A stretch of DNA of 64,000 nt from Protula sp. h YS-2021 (Eukaryota; Annelida; Polychaeta; Sabellida; Serpulidae), in NCBI GenBank assembly GCA_949752745.1, contig OX457026.1:40032394-40096393 (forward strand), written 5' to 3'. The position numbers were made by a program, and so were the translations under genes. Shown in pieces: positions 25,727 through 37,700 of this stretch. The notes beneath the pieces were generated by a model. It searched no databases. It was not told the DNA's origin and saw only the letters and a program-made list of their open reading frames with translations. Positions within the stretch are counted from its first letter, which is position 1. The number at the start of each line of letters is the position of its first letter.

Positions 25727-28700
25727 AGTAACTTCTAAAGATAGGACAGGCTTGCAACATTTATGCAAAATTTGAAGGCAATCCAGTCAGACTTTTGGAA
25801 GTAAAACCTTCAAAAAACTGGCTACAAAAAATTATAACTGCCTTCATCCATTTAGCCAGAGAGACCTACCCAGTACATATGAAAGGAATCTAATCCAAAT
25901 TCAGGGAGTAGAAGCATTTTGAAAATTGGCTCCCAAAGAATTTAAAATGCTTTCAGTTTAGCCAACTTTCTTTCGTGTAACCACAAAAACGTAACTTTCC
26001 AAGAGAGGAAAGAAGTAATTTTTCAAGAAGGGCCTTCGAATAAATTTGAAAGGAATCCCATCAAAACTGAAGGAGAAGCATTTTAAGCAAAACTTTACAT
26101 ACAGACGATGGACACCCCCTCCACTGACGTGATAAGACCAGCGCGACGGAGTCTAAAAATGCTACTGTTATAAATTGACCGCTGTAAGTCAAATTTTACA
26201 AAGTATCGATTTCGAAAATTTTCAGAATTAATACAACTTTGCAGATCAACAGTATTCAAGTTATCACAGTTTAAGAAGACTGGGACTTGTAGTTTATGTA
26301 GGTTTGCTCAGACAAATTCTCGATACAATACTGTGTATTGTAGTTAACTTTGAAATCTCTATATGGTCATTTTGAACAGCGGAAATTTTTTTTTCGATTC
26401 GAATACAACAGGTTAGTCGTTTAATTATATTGCCCGTGTTACCTGACGAGGTAGAAAGCTCCACTCGCTCAGACTGTCTACTGGCGCCTTTGGAGTTGTA
26501 TGCCAGCAAGTAAAATGTGTAAGCTGTGTGAGGGGCCAAGTGTTGAATCACTGCTGTTGTTCGATTCACTACAACCTTTTGCAATTCTGCACCTCCTGGA
26601 ACAGAACAAACGCTGATTTTGAATATACCAGCCAGAGGTGCACTGTTAACATTGTTCATAACCAGAACAACACGAACTAGAGCGGAGTTGGGTTGCGTAC
26701 CACCGTTGTCTAATTTTTGAAAGGGGAGGGGGAGCTACGTAACGTGACTTGTGGGTATCTCAATCAGTTCATGTGTTTAATCTGGGTCTGGAAAGAGGTC
26801 ATTACAGACAGGTTTACGGTACGCCTTTTTATCAGGGTTGGTTTGTGGGTTTAACGTCCTGTTCAACAACTGGGATGGCTACAGTAGGACACACCTGCTA
26901 AGGGAACAAGTGAAAAAGAAAGAAAGAAGGAAGAATGAAGAAATAGTAAAAGAACAGCTTGAAAGAAAGAAATTTCGATTAGTTGCCTCCAACGACATGC
27001 ACAGAACAGACGCAGTTGGTCTCTTCTTAAGATTCTCCCAGCCCACAGGGGGTTTTATCCGGGTCTTGAAGGAGGTTACTAAACTGGTTTTACAGTACGT
27101 CCTTTTATCTGGGTTTCGAAGTTGGTCATTACAGCAGTTACTCTGCGTACTTTTTTAATCCGGGTCCGAAAGGTGGTCAAGACTGGTAGATTTTACCAAA
27201 GGTGATGTATCCAGCTTTTAAATTTTTGGCGCCCGCGGGCCCAACCCATTACAGAAGTTTCGCCCGAACATGTTCGAGTTGCGCTTTTGGGCATATATAT
27301 ATGAGCCCAAGACTGAGAAGTTTTTTATCCGAAATTGCAAGGTGGTCACGACAAACAGATTTTGTATCGTCTTTTTATTTGGATCTTGAAGGTGGCAGTT
27401 ACAAATAGGTTTTTTGTTTGCTAAACTTAACCTCTTCCCCCCCCCCCCCCCGCCCCGGCCATTAAAATATTTTGGTGTCAAATGGTGAGCTGTTTGTCAT
27501 AACATATGATATTAGATTACCCACTTTAAAGTGAAAACTACTTCCACGTACGGCAACATTGTGAACCGTCACATAATTACTCCCATCTATGGAACAATTT
27601 GCCAACTAAATGAAAAGGCGAGTGTTAGTGAGTAAGAAAGGGGAGGGGGAGAGGCAGTATTAGATTCAGCGGCTGCAAAATATATCACGTAATACTTTTT
27701 AAGCAATTGGCGCCTTTCTTAATTTTCTATGAGCTTAATGTTTAACAACAACTGAGCAACTTAAGCAAGGAATAACTGCACCAAGTTTGAGGTCGATCCC
27801 ATTTTTCGCTATCTCGATATTTTGCTTAACAATAGATGAATTTTACGTAATGACGCCTTTCATAATTTCGCTACATGCATCAAAAGTTGAAAGAGCCGTC
27901 CGACTGCCCCAGGGATTGTTCAAACTTGACTACGTCTCGAGGAGTACGTCTATCCCCCGAGGGCGACATGGTGTATGCGAGGCTGTTGCGTGTTGACTAC
28001 GCAAAATTTAAAGTGGTAGGATAGGTACACGTAGTGTCTAACATTTAAACGAATCAATCCATTAACCAGTAGGCGCGTGAGACTGCCGTAGGTACGCTAA
28101 GTACAGCGAAGATTTTGAAAAAACCGCAATTTTGTCAATTTAAGTCCCATCCGGAAAATTCTTGGTCACGGCACTGCGGAAGGCCTGCTCATTTGGACAC
28201 AAATTTAAAATTAATTGTGATTACGAGAAAAATTTTTCACGATTAATTTCTTTTTGCAGGCTATTCTGGAATAGACTACCGATAATTCGAATATCAAAGA
28301 AATCAATAATGCTCCACTTTTCTTGTAACAAAGAGTAAAGATACGCTGAACAATGTAAATTCTTATCTTTTAGAAAGAAAAATAAAAATAAAGAAAAACT
28401 GAATTTACATGGGCTGTTTATTAAAATATTGGTAGTTCAGTATTGAATAATCTATTGAAATTTAAAAGATAAGAATTTCCATTGTTCAACTTATTTTCAT
28501 CCTTTGTTGTGAGAAAAACGAAATATTATTGATTTCCATGTTGGCCAATTTTTTTTTCACCGATTTCTGGCCAAGCAACGAAAAAAGTAATACCTGCTAC
28601 GTTTACTTAAAATTTCAAGACAATAAGTCTGCCAAAAAAAAAAAAAAAAAAAGTAACAGCCTGGTGAACTCTGTGCTCCCTACTTCCAACCAAAACTTCA

Positions 28701-31700
28701 AGACATTCTGGCTAGAAACAGGGCAGACCGATCGTCAGCTAGGGTAAAAACTTACCACTGGCCGGAAAGTAGTGGATAGAAAACGCAAACGCTCCCAAGC
28801 CGTTCTTCTCTGGTGCAGGAATCCAAGCAAGCGTAATGGAGGTCTTGCTAAAGTCCAGTGCCCGAATGTTCACTGGCGGATCTGGTGCATTTTCTGCAAT
28901 ACAAAAGTCAATAGTGTATCCCAGTATCTTTACATCTGATTGTCTTTACCCCCGCCCCCTCCCCTTCCACAGATTTGCTATCCCTTTGATGAAACGGCAC
29001 CGTCAAGTTTCGGTTTTCCGGTGTCACCACAGTAACAAGCCACTGTAGACAGCACAGTGCCCAACTGGAATTGAAAATCCACGTCTCTATTAGACATGTC
29101 ATAGTCACTTGCTTAAAAGTAGTCTCATAATGTATGCTGTTCCGAAGCGCTAGGTTCATTAGTTTTCGAGTTATTGAGCTTTAAAACAGAAATGACGTCA
29201 TAATTCGTTAATGATGACGCCACAGGTACAACTTTCCCTACGTAATTTTCCTTACGTAAAAGTAGTCTCATAATGCATTTTGTGCCGAGGCCCTGGGTTC
29301 ATAAGTTTTCGAGTTATTAAGTTTTAAAACATAAATGCCGTCATAACTCATAATTGATGACGCCATAGGCAAAAAAATAAAAGTGCGATAGAGGGCCAGA
29401 CGGACGAACATTTGATAAGTTCAACCCCCCCCCCCCCACCCTCGTTGCACATCTAAACTGTATATCCTTTCTTCTTATAAGAAGAAAAATCCCATGAACA
29501 GCCTTTGAGATATCGCCCGGACAAGAAAAAAGGTTTAAGTGCGACGGTCACGTGACCGGAAAATCACGTGACAAATCAAACCCCCCGTTGCACATCTACA
29601 CTATATACTTTCTTCCTGTAAGGTTTGGTGAAGCTCCGATAATTAGTTTATCGACCGGACAAAAAAGTTTACGGACGGCTCGACAGACAGACGGACGGAC
29701 AGTCGGATAACAATAGCCTACAACCAAAATTGGTTGAGGGCTAAAAACTGAAAAGAAATTGTATAGTCATAGGTGTCCACTTCAAGTATGAAACTTATAT
29801 TTACGTATGTACTTTTATATTTATAGGCCTTGTCCAAGCCTTTGTTAATTGCCGTCAAGTGGACGCCTTTGCATTGAACACTCATGCAGTGAACATTTTT
29901 CGGTTCGCAGGGGGTCTATTATATTGTTGTACAATATCTACATCTCGCAGTGACCTTGATCAACCACACAAGGTCACCAAACCTAATCAGCTCTAGAACA
30001 TTTTATATACACCATACAGGTTTGATTGAAATCCTGTGAAACTCGAACTGGATATCACAGAAAATCGTTTTAAACAACGTTCTTTTCATGTACACGTAAC
30101 ACTGGTAAATTGCACGAAAGATACAATTTGACATTACATTTGAAACTGATTTATCTCTGCTGCATCACTTACCTCGGGGAGGTTGGACATAAAGATGCAA
30201 CACAGCGTAGGCGGTACCCCCATCATTCTCCGCCCAGCACTGATAGTAGCCAGAATCTCCAGGCTGACTCTGTGAAATCACCAGAATACTGCCCTTTTGC
30301 TGAAATTTGAACCGGTCCCCTGGCCCAAGAACCTTGCCATTGTGCATCCATGTGATCTGAGGATCTGGGTTGCCCTCAAAGTAGCACTCGAAGCGTACCG
30401 TAGACGAAGCCGGTCTTGCGAGATTGTCTGAGTTCCCTCGCAATACAGGAGGCGCTGAACAATGAAAACCACACAGTCAGTAGTACGCGAATACACAAAA
30501 TGACTCGAGGAAAAAGCAAGATTGTCCATGGACAATGTCCCAGCTCACGAATGCTGATGTCGAGACACATAAGTATAACCAGTAGCCCAAATTTCAAGAC
30601 AGTAAAGCTATGGGGGACTGGACGTTACGTACCTTTTCCTTTCCGTACCCTGCCTTTTCGCACCCTTTTTGAACCGTTCCGTACCCTTTTTTTGGACGTT
30701 CCGCACCCTGCCAAAAGACGTTCCGCACCCTATTTGGCCGAACCGTACCCTTTTTTATTTTCGGCGTTTTCTTCGACTTAAATATTGTTTATTTCATTTT
30801 CATTATTATTTTTCGGTAAAAAAAGGATTTTGCACCGCGATCAGTTGTAAATTATCTGATAAATTTTCAAATTAAGTTCTGAGGAATAGAGCAAAGTTTG
30901 CGTTTCGATAACTTAACAAGTTGATTGCAATCAACAATATTGAGGCTAACGTGTGACCACTTCAATTTCTCCCGAATTGAATGCAATTTCAGTATACTGA
31001 AGGATTTCATATTCCGACTTGAGTAAATCAGCCCGGTCCGAGCTAATGCTGCCAGCAGTACATTGCACTGAATAAAACTTAAAAAAATTGCAATTTACTG
31101 TGATCACTGTGATCCCTCGGGCTAATCTTAACGGAGATCACTACACCGCGGCATATCACCTCTGGTGTATAGCCTGTCTTAGTACATGTATTGCCTGCCT
31201 CTGGCGAGTAAATCCGTTTTGGGGGAGTAAGCCCTGTCTTTGGACGTTAAGTTATTGTCTCGGGGTATAAATGATGGCTGTTATGATCTCCGTTGATCGT
31301 CTCCCTCATCAGAGTAAATGGCGTATACTTAAGTTTTATTCAGTTCATTGTATTGCTGGCAGCATTTACCCAGGACTGACTTACTCAACTCGTAATATCA
31401 AGTCCTTCAGAAGATTAAAATTGCAGTCAGTGCTGAAAAATGAGCTAATCAATATTGGTCATCAAAACGCAAACTTTGCTGGTCTCTTCACTACTCAATT
31501 TGAAAATTTATCGGATAATTTACAACTGATCATGCTGCAAATCTGTTTTTCCGAAAAACAAGGTTGAAAATGAAATATAAAAAAATAAAACTTGAAGAAA
31601 AGGCTGAAAATAAGAAAGGGTGCGGTTCGGCCAAATAGGGTGCGGAACGTCTTTTGGCAGGGTGCGGAACGTCCAATAAAAAAGGTGCGGAAAGGCAGGG

Positions 31701-34700
31701 TACGGAAAGGAAAAGGTACGGAACGTCCAGGAGCCAAGCTATGCACCTGGCGTCAGTCAAGATTTTAATGCTAAAATGGGTTATCGCCAATATATCTGCT
31801 AATTGGCGAATCGGGAAAAATATATATAGCCACGCGTTTCGGCCAATATTTTTTTCGAATCGCAAAAAAAGTAATAGCCAAGTGGACATGTATACCACTA
31901 AACTAAAGTCAATTAAAATAGACAAAACAGCGAAACCAAAATAAACTGAATTCAATTTCAAACTTACTGTACAGGTGTATTTCTTTAAGGAAAAAAGTAA
32001 CTTTGCTTGGTACTACCCTTCTAAAAAGGGTCTTTCAAAGAATTCACACTGTGGTAACGTGATCGGATGTTTTACAAATTTACACAATTGAGAAGAATAT
32101 GTTTCACAGTCAAACGTTCTTGGCAACTGATACAGTCTAGAGGGGGATCGCATCTGAAAAGATACCCATGGGTGGTGTATGTGTGTCGATGTCGGGCTCC
32201 ATGCATAACCATTGTATCACGTATATTGTTGAGGCTAGAGGCTTTTGGCTAACTATTGGTTGGGTGACTAGTTGAAAGAGTTTATTTCTTTGTTCGTTCC
32301 ACTTATGTTGCCAAAGATTACAAACTTTTTGTACAGGCTGATCTTAACCATAACGAATTCAATAGCTAGTTGAACTGAACGAATATCCGCCGAGAATATA
32401 GAGGAGCCGTTTGCAGGGACTCATTTGGGAAAAATGAAAAGTGCGTACTGGTACGCACCCCGATCGGAAAACTGCATATCCCAACGTAAAAAGTGCGTAC
32501 CAATATATATGCAACTGGCCTGGTGTCAACAGATATTAATATGTATAAAATGTGAGCCCGATGGGCGGGAAAAAATCCAATCTTGCAAACGAAATGATCA
32601 AATTTGGCAGGTACAATACTTACGAATGGTGCGCAGTGCCCTGCTAAAAGGGCGTACCCCTCGCTAAAAGTGCATACCAGACTGAAAGTGCGCACCAATC
32701 GCCAAAAGTGCGTACGGTACGCAGAGCACGTGGCCGAAATGAATCCCTGCGTTTGGTAGTGTATTTTTAGGGTATTTGATTTTGTAACTATCGAAGCAGC
32801 AACTTTGTTCTCGAGTTTAGATCCGTCCGCGTATATGACATGGTGGTCAAGGTAGATTTCCTTTATCTCAGAAACCCTGGCTTTTAACAAGTGAGCATTT
32901 TTTTCGTCTTCAAGAGTTTTATCTATAATTGGGTTTAGCGTTTTCTATGTTGGGTATTCAGAAACTTTTAAATTTGCAATTTGCTCGACTTTGATTCCAG
33001 CATTATTAAGGTGGTTCCGGATTATAGTGCCAAAGGGAACGATAACCCTAGGGCGTGTGTTTTGGATTTCCGAATGGTCAGTACGGAATACTGCTTTATG
33101 GGTGGGGGTTTTCTTTATCTGCGTATAGCTTAATAGCGTATTGCATAGAGGACTTGAGCCGTTGGATATCCAATGGTTGTTCATTTGCTTTAACTTATAG
33201 GCTTTGTGCTGGTGACGTTCTAAAATCATTAAGGCCGAGGCCTTGGTGTTGTATTGGATCTAGTACCTTTACGTGCGAAGGCCTTGCCGATCCGTAGACG
33301 ATGCTACCATAATCTAGTCTAGATCTTATCAATGATCTCTAGAGTTTTAACTTTGTGCCGGTGTCTGCTCCCCAATCTTGGGCGGAGACAACTCGTAACA
33401 GATTAAGTGCCTCTTGGAATTTTCTCTTCACATCTTTGATGTGGGGGATAAAATTTAGCTTCGTGTACAGAATTTAACCAGCAAGTTTTAGAGAAGGTGT
33501 GGGGAGGGGGGCAGATACCAGTGGAACTGCTGTGAACAGTAAAACTGGTATCCCAAGGACGGTCGGTGTCCATCAGATCACCTCTCCATAAGGTCAAGGA
33601 GCTCCTATGAAAATTAAGGGAAGGGCCCTGAAGAATCAACAAAATCGGTACGTAGATTGGATAGTAGACGGATGGCAGCTCACTTCCACTGGTATACCCT
33701 TAGGTGATTTATAGTCACCAGGGCTAAAAAACGTATGTTACGAGCAGACCTCACCTGTGACCTTTAATGCTGCACTGGCAGTGACTACGTTTCCAGAAGA
33801 ACGAGCCTGGCACGTATACGTTCCTGAATCTGCCACTTCTAGATTTGGTATTTCCAAGTTTCCATGTGCTTCTATGATATACCAATAATCCATTATACGG
33901 GTACCATCTGAAAATCAATCAGAAGTCGCCTTTTTATCAAGCATTTCCTTTTTCTTAAAAAATCCAAACATCTTGGCTTGAATTTGAACTTGAGAATTTT
34001 CAAACATGTACCGCAAATATTACGCGAGCCAAGAAAGACAGTCAGAGCCTGCCATACACTTTAAATGAAAGTTATTTTGTTTCTTGTGAAAATCATTTTT
34101 TAAAACTACAGCGGCCAATGCACACAGAACCTAAGTGTACAAAGATATATCGAACACTTTCAATTCAGGCCTATTTACTTTCTTCTGTTTGCAAATAAAA
34201 TCATGTCTCCCCGACCAAATCCATGGTTATGCAATGCCCATTTTGGTGGTTTTACTTTTCTGCAAATATAATTACAATTCTCAATGACAAAAATTCAAAG
34301 AGAAGACGAAACTAGAGTGGACAGTGCGCACAAAACAAATAAGGGTACAGCTTTATATCATAATATATATACAGCGGCCAGTGCAAACGAAACATAAGAG
34401 TAGATGTTATATTACACATTTTCAATTGGGTGTCGGGCGATTCACACAAAAATCAATTCATGCAATCCATGACCAATTCATCCAAAACCTTTGGACCATT
34501 CACCCAATGTTCCTGGACGATTCATCCAACTTTTAATTTCATTTGTAATATTTGTTAGTGCTATGTGAGATTATAAATATACTAGAATAGAGAGAGAGAG
34601 ACGTGAGATCAGTAACTCTTTTATTTCTAACTCCGAAAAATGGATTAAATTACTGAGTATAATGCAACTTCCACTGGATTCAAATCCAGCTGCATCGCAT

Positions 34701-37700
34701 CAACCGACAGGTTACAATTATGTCAAACTACTGCGAAAGTCACTAAAACTACAACGCAAGACGGGCATCCCTTTTTATGCTTGTTAGCATACACGTCAGC
34801 TTATCTCATCGCCAATGGTAGCTAGGTTGGGTGAGTGACTCCGGAGTGATCTAATCAATATTCAGTAAATGGGGTCAGCGACTCTGGCTGAAGCTACTCC
34901 GGTTGTGAGTGACTCCGACGTGAGTTGTGTGAGAGCTGAATAACTGGGCTAGGTGAAATGGTTGTGGGATATCGGCTTAGTTAAGGCTTTTTCAGTTAAT
35001 TGCAATTATAAATGCACGTTGATTACTACATGATAAAATATCGCCTGTTCGATAATTATTAATTGCAGTTAAAATGCTGCTCGGAACTTTTTTTGTATTT
35101 TGCATATTACGAGTAAATTAAATAAAACAAGCCATCGTCGAAGGCGCAGACCCCAACCAGACACAGCAAGTCGCCATTTTGGCCGATTTGAAAAAAAATA
35201 CAAGGTTGCACAACTTCAATACATAAATATTCAGTGTGCAAGGTATATGCCTAGGATTAATGGTTTCGGTGAACTCGCGTGGAAAGCACCCAAGTCTTAC
35301 GTTGCAGTTATCTCAAGAGATCACAATTTTTGACAAGTCGCCATTTTGGCAATTTTCGGCCGATTTAAAAAATAACACGACGTTGCACAACTTCAATACA
35401 TATATTTTCGCTGTGCTAGATTGCATATGCCTAGGGTAAAAAGTTTAGGAGAACTTGCGCGGAAACAAAATCGCATCCAAAGTGTGACACATGGACGGCA
35501 GGACGGACAGAGGGCAATCCCATAGAACCCCCGGGCTCACCCGGTTGGGGTCTAAAAAGAGCAGAAATTTCCAGTATAATTACAAGTCCATTCCCAGTTG
35601 GAAGCGAAAACCACTTACCTTTGAACCAGCTAATCGTTGGTTTCTCAGAGCCACCTGCAAAACATTCGAGCACGGCAGTATCCCCTGAAATGTATGTGGA
35701 GTTCTTGGGTCGACCCAGCAGGAAAGCTGTTTTAGAAGATCCATCGTCTGTAAGAACAAGATTGTCCATGCCCCAGCTCGAGAATACTGATGTCAGGATT
35801 TGTGACATATCGCACTAACCGTTAACCAAAAATATCAATTTGCATTTGTGTTGATGTGCGGTTCGCAAATTGAACCAGTGCGTACGTTTATTTAACATGC
35901 ATTGCTGCGCCGTTCGCATTTCGGATCAGTGCGCATGTTAATTTAACTTGCGTTGATGCGTGGTTCGCATTTCAGATCAGAGCGCATGTTTATTTACCTT
36001 GCGTCGATGCGCGGTCCGCATTTCGGACCAGTGCGCATGTTTATTTACCTTGCGTCGATGCGCGGACCGCATTTCGGACCAGTGGGTATGTTTATTTAGC
36101 TTGTGTTGATTCGCGGTTCGCTATTCGGACCACTACGCATCTTTATTTAATTTGCGTTGATGTGCGGTCCTCATTTTAGACCACTGCGCATGTTTGTTTA
36201 ACTTGCGTCAATGCGCGGTTCGCATTTTGGACCAATGCGAATGTTTATTCAACTTCCGTTGATGTGCGGTACGCATTTCGGACCACTGCCCATATTTATT
36301 TAGCTTGCGTTGATGCGCGGTTTAAATTGATGATCACTTACCTTCAGAGGTGAAGTTTAGATAAGCCTCGGCTGTATATGCTTTATCTCCAGTGCCCATG
36401 GTACAGCTGTACAATCCTGTATCCCCTTCTTGTACGTTTAGAATTTGCAGGATTCCTGAGCTTAACTCGGCGTATCTTAAAATTCAATAGAATGTTTTCT
36501 GTCATTATGAATTAAACAAGCAGAAATTGTTGCCTGCACCTAAAACAGGCATTTCGGGGACATGGCAACGACTCAAAACATTTGTACCTGAAAGTGAGAG
36601 GTAAGTCTTTTCTTTCATGACTGCTAATACGCATACAAAGAAAACAGTAGTATTTCGCCTACGCACTACTGAAAGTGTGTACTTGACATCGTCATAACAA
36701 CAGTACTACGCAACAGTATTGCAAAAGAGTGCACAAAATATGTAATTTATGAGAACATATTTGTATAAAAAATCAAGAACTAGAAATGTGTCCGTTGGAG
36801 CACGTATGGCTCGCTTATGGGCCTATGATCAGACCTCTCTCACGGACCGACACCGGTCACAAGGGGAGGTGAACAACTAGGTCCCATAAGCTTGTAATCA
36901 ATACGGGTTTCAGGTTGATCGAAGCAAAACCCTAGAACAAGTTCAGTCCACAAAACCCATCATAAACTAGAGCAGTGTGCATATAGCCCACATCTTCCCC
37001 GCAGCCCCCCTATCAATTAAACACGGCCATCAATAGTTAATGAAGAGATGAAATTTTCCAAGTCCAGTTGGTGCATTTTCCTTGGACGAACCTGGCCCAT
37101 TTACAATACCGATCTGTGTTTGTTCCCATAGAAACTACATATCAGGTTTCCTTGTAAAATCCTTCCAGCAGTTTTTAAGTTACCGTGTTGATGACAGATC
37201 GACACACGTTCGATCGCATATATCTCCCCCCCCTCCCTTGTGGGGAATAAATTAAGCTAACTATGCGTTTTGGCCCTACGTTCAGACCTCTCTCACGGAC
37301 GGACCGAACGACAGAATGACGGCGGCCCAAAGGGAAGGTGCACAACTAGGTCCCATAAGCTTTCAATCCATATAGGTTTCAGGTAGATCGAAACAAAGTT
37401 GCTCGATACACTTCATGGGTCTATGCTTGCATCTCTCCTGTTTTTTCTTTCACTTTTCCATCACTATTTACCTTTTCCAGCATCACTATTTAGCAGTGAG
37501 CAGCGAGATATGGTGATGGGGATAAGATTCTTTGGATTAGCAGGAATTAAGATTAAATACTTAACCCATTCTACCGAGGCATTTTGGCAACCGAGAACCG
37601 GAGGACCTTTTCTCGGGTTTTGCGTACGAGCAGTGAGATGTACTAATTGGGGGGGGGGGGGGATAAGATTCATCTCCTGTAATTTTTTTTTCAACTAATA

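Larger units (their letters stand above)
26596..28755. other. Intron between FN3-1 halves: repeat content
   Basis: Holds an S-like fragment (26685), a cluster of AGGTGGTCA...TTTTACTGTACG repeats (26780-27420), C-runs at 27438-27452, an R-family copy (27690-27915), the truncated 168-bp-core element (27918-28187), a MITE (28299-28536) and an element end at 28743-28750 next to the donor. No coding sequence is supported. Confidence 0.6.

Noticed and set aside
30416..31961. Two open frames encoding a similar proline-rich protein (plus strand 30416-30781, minus strand 31530-31961)
   Set aside because: They are the two inverted arms of the fold-back element translated in mirror image.
35748..36341. 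Intron created by insertion of the 51-bp-array element
   Set aside because: The intron is a phase-1 Ig-domain boundary, expected to be ancestral in this family; filling of an old intron is simpler.
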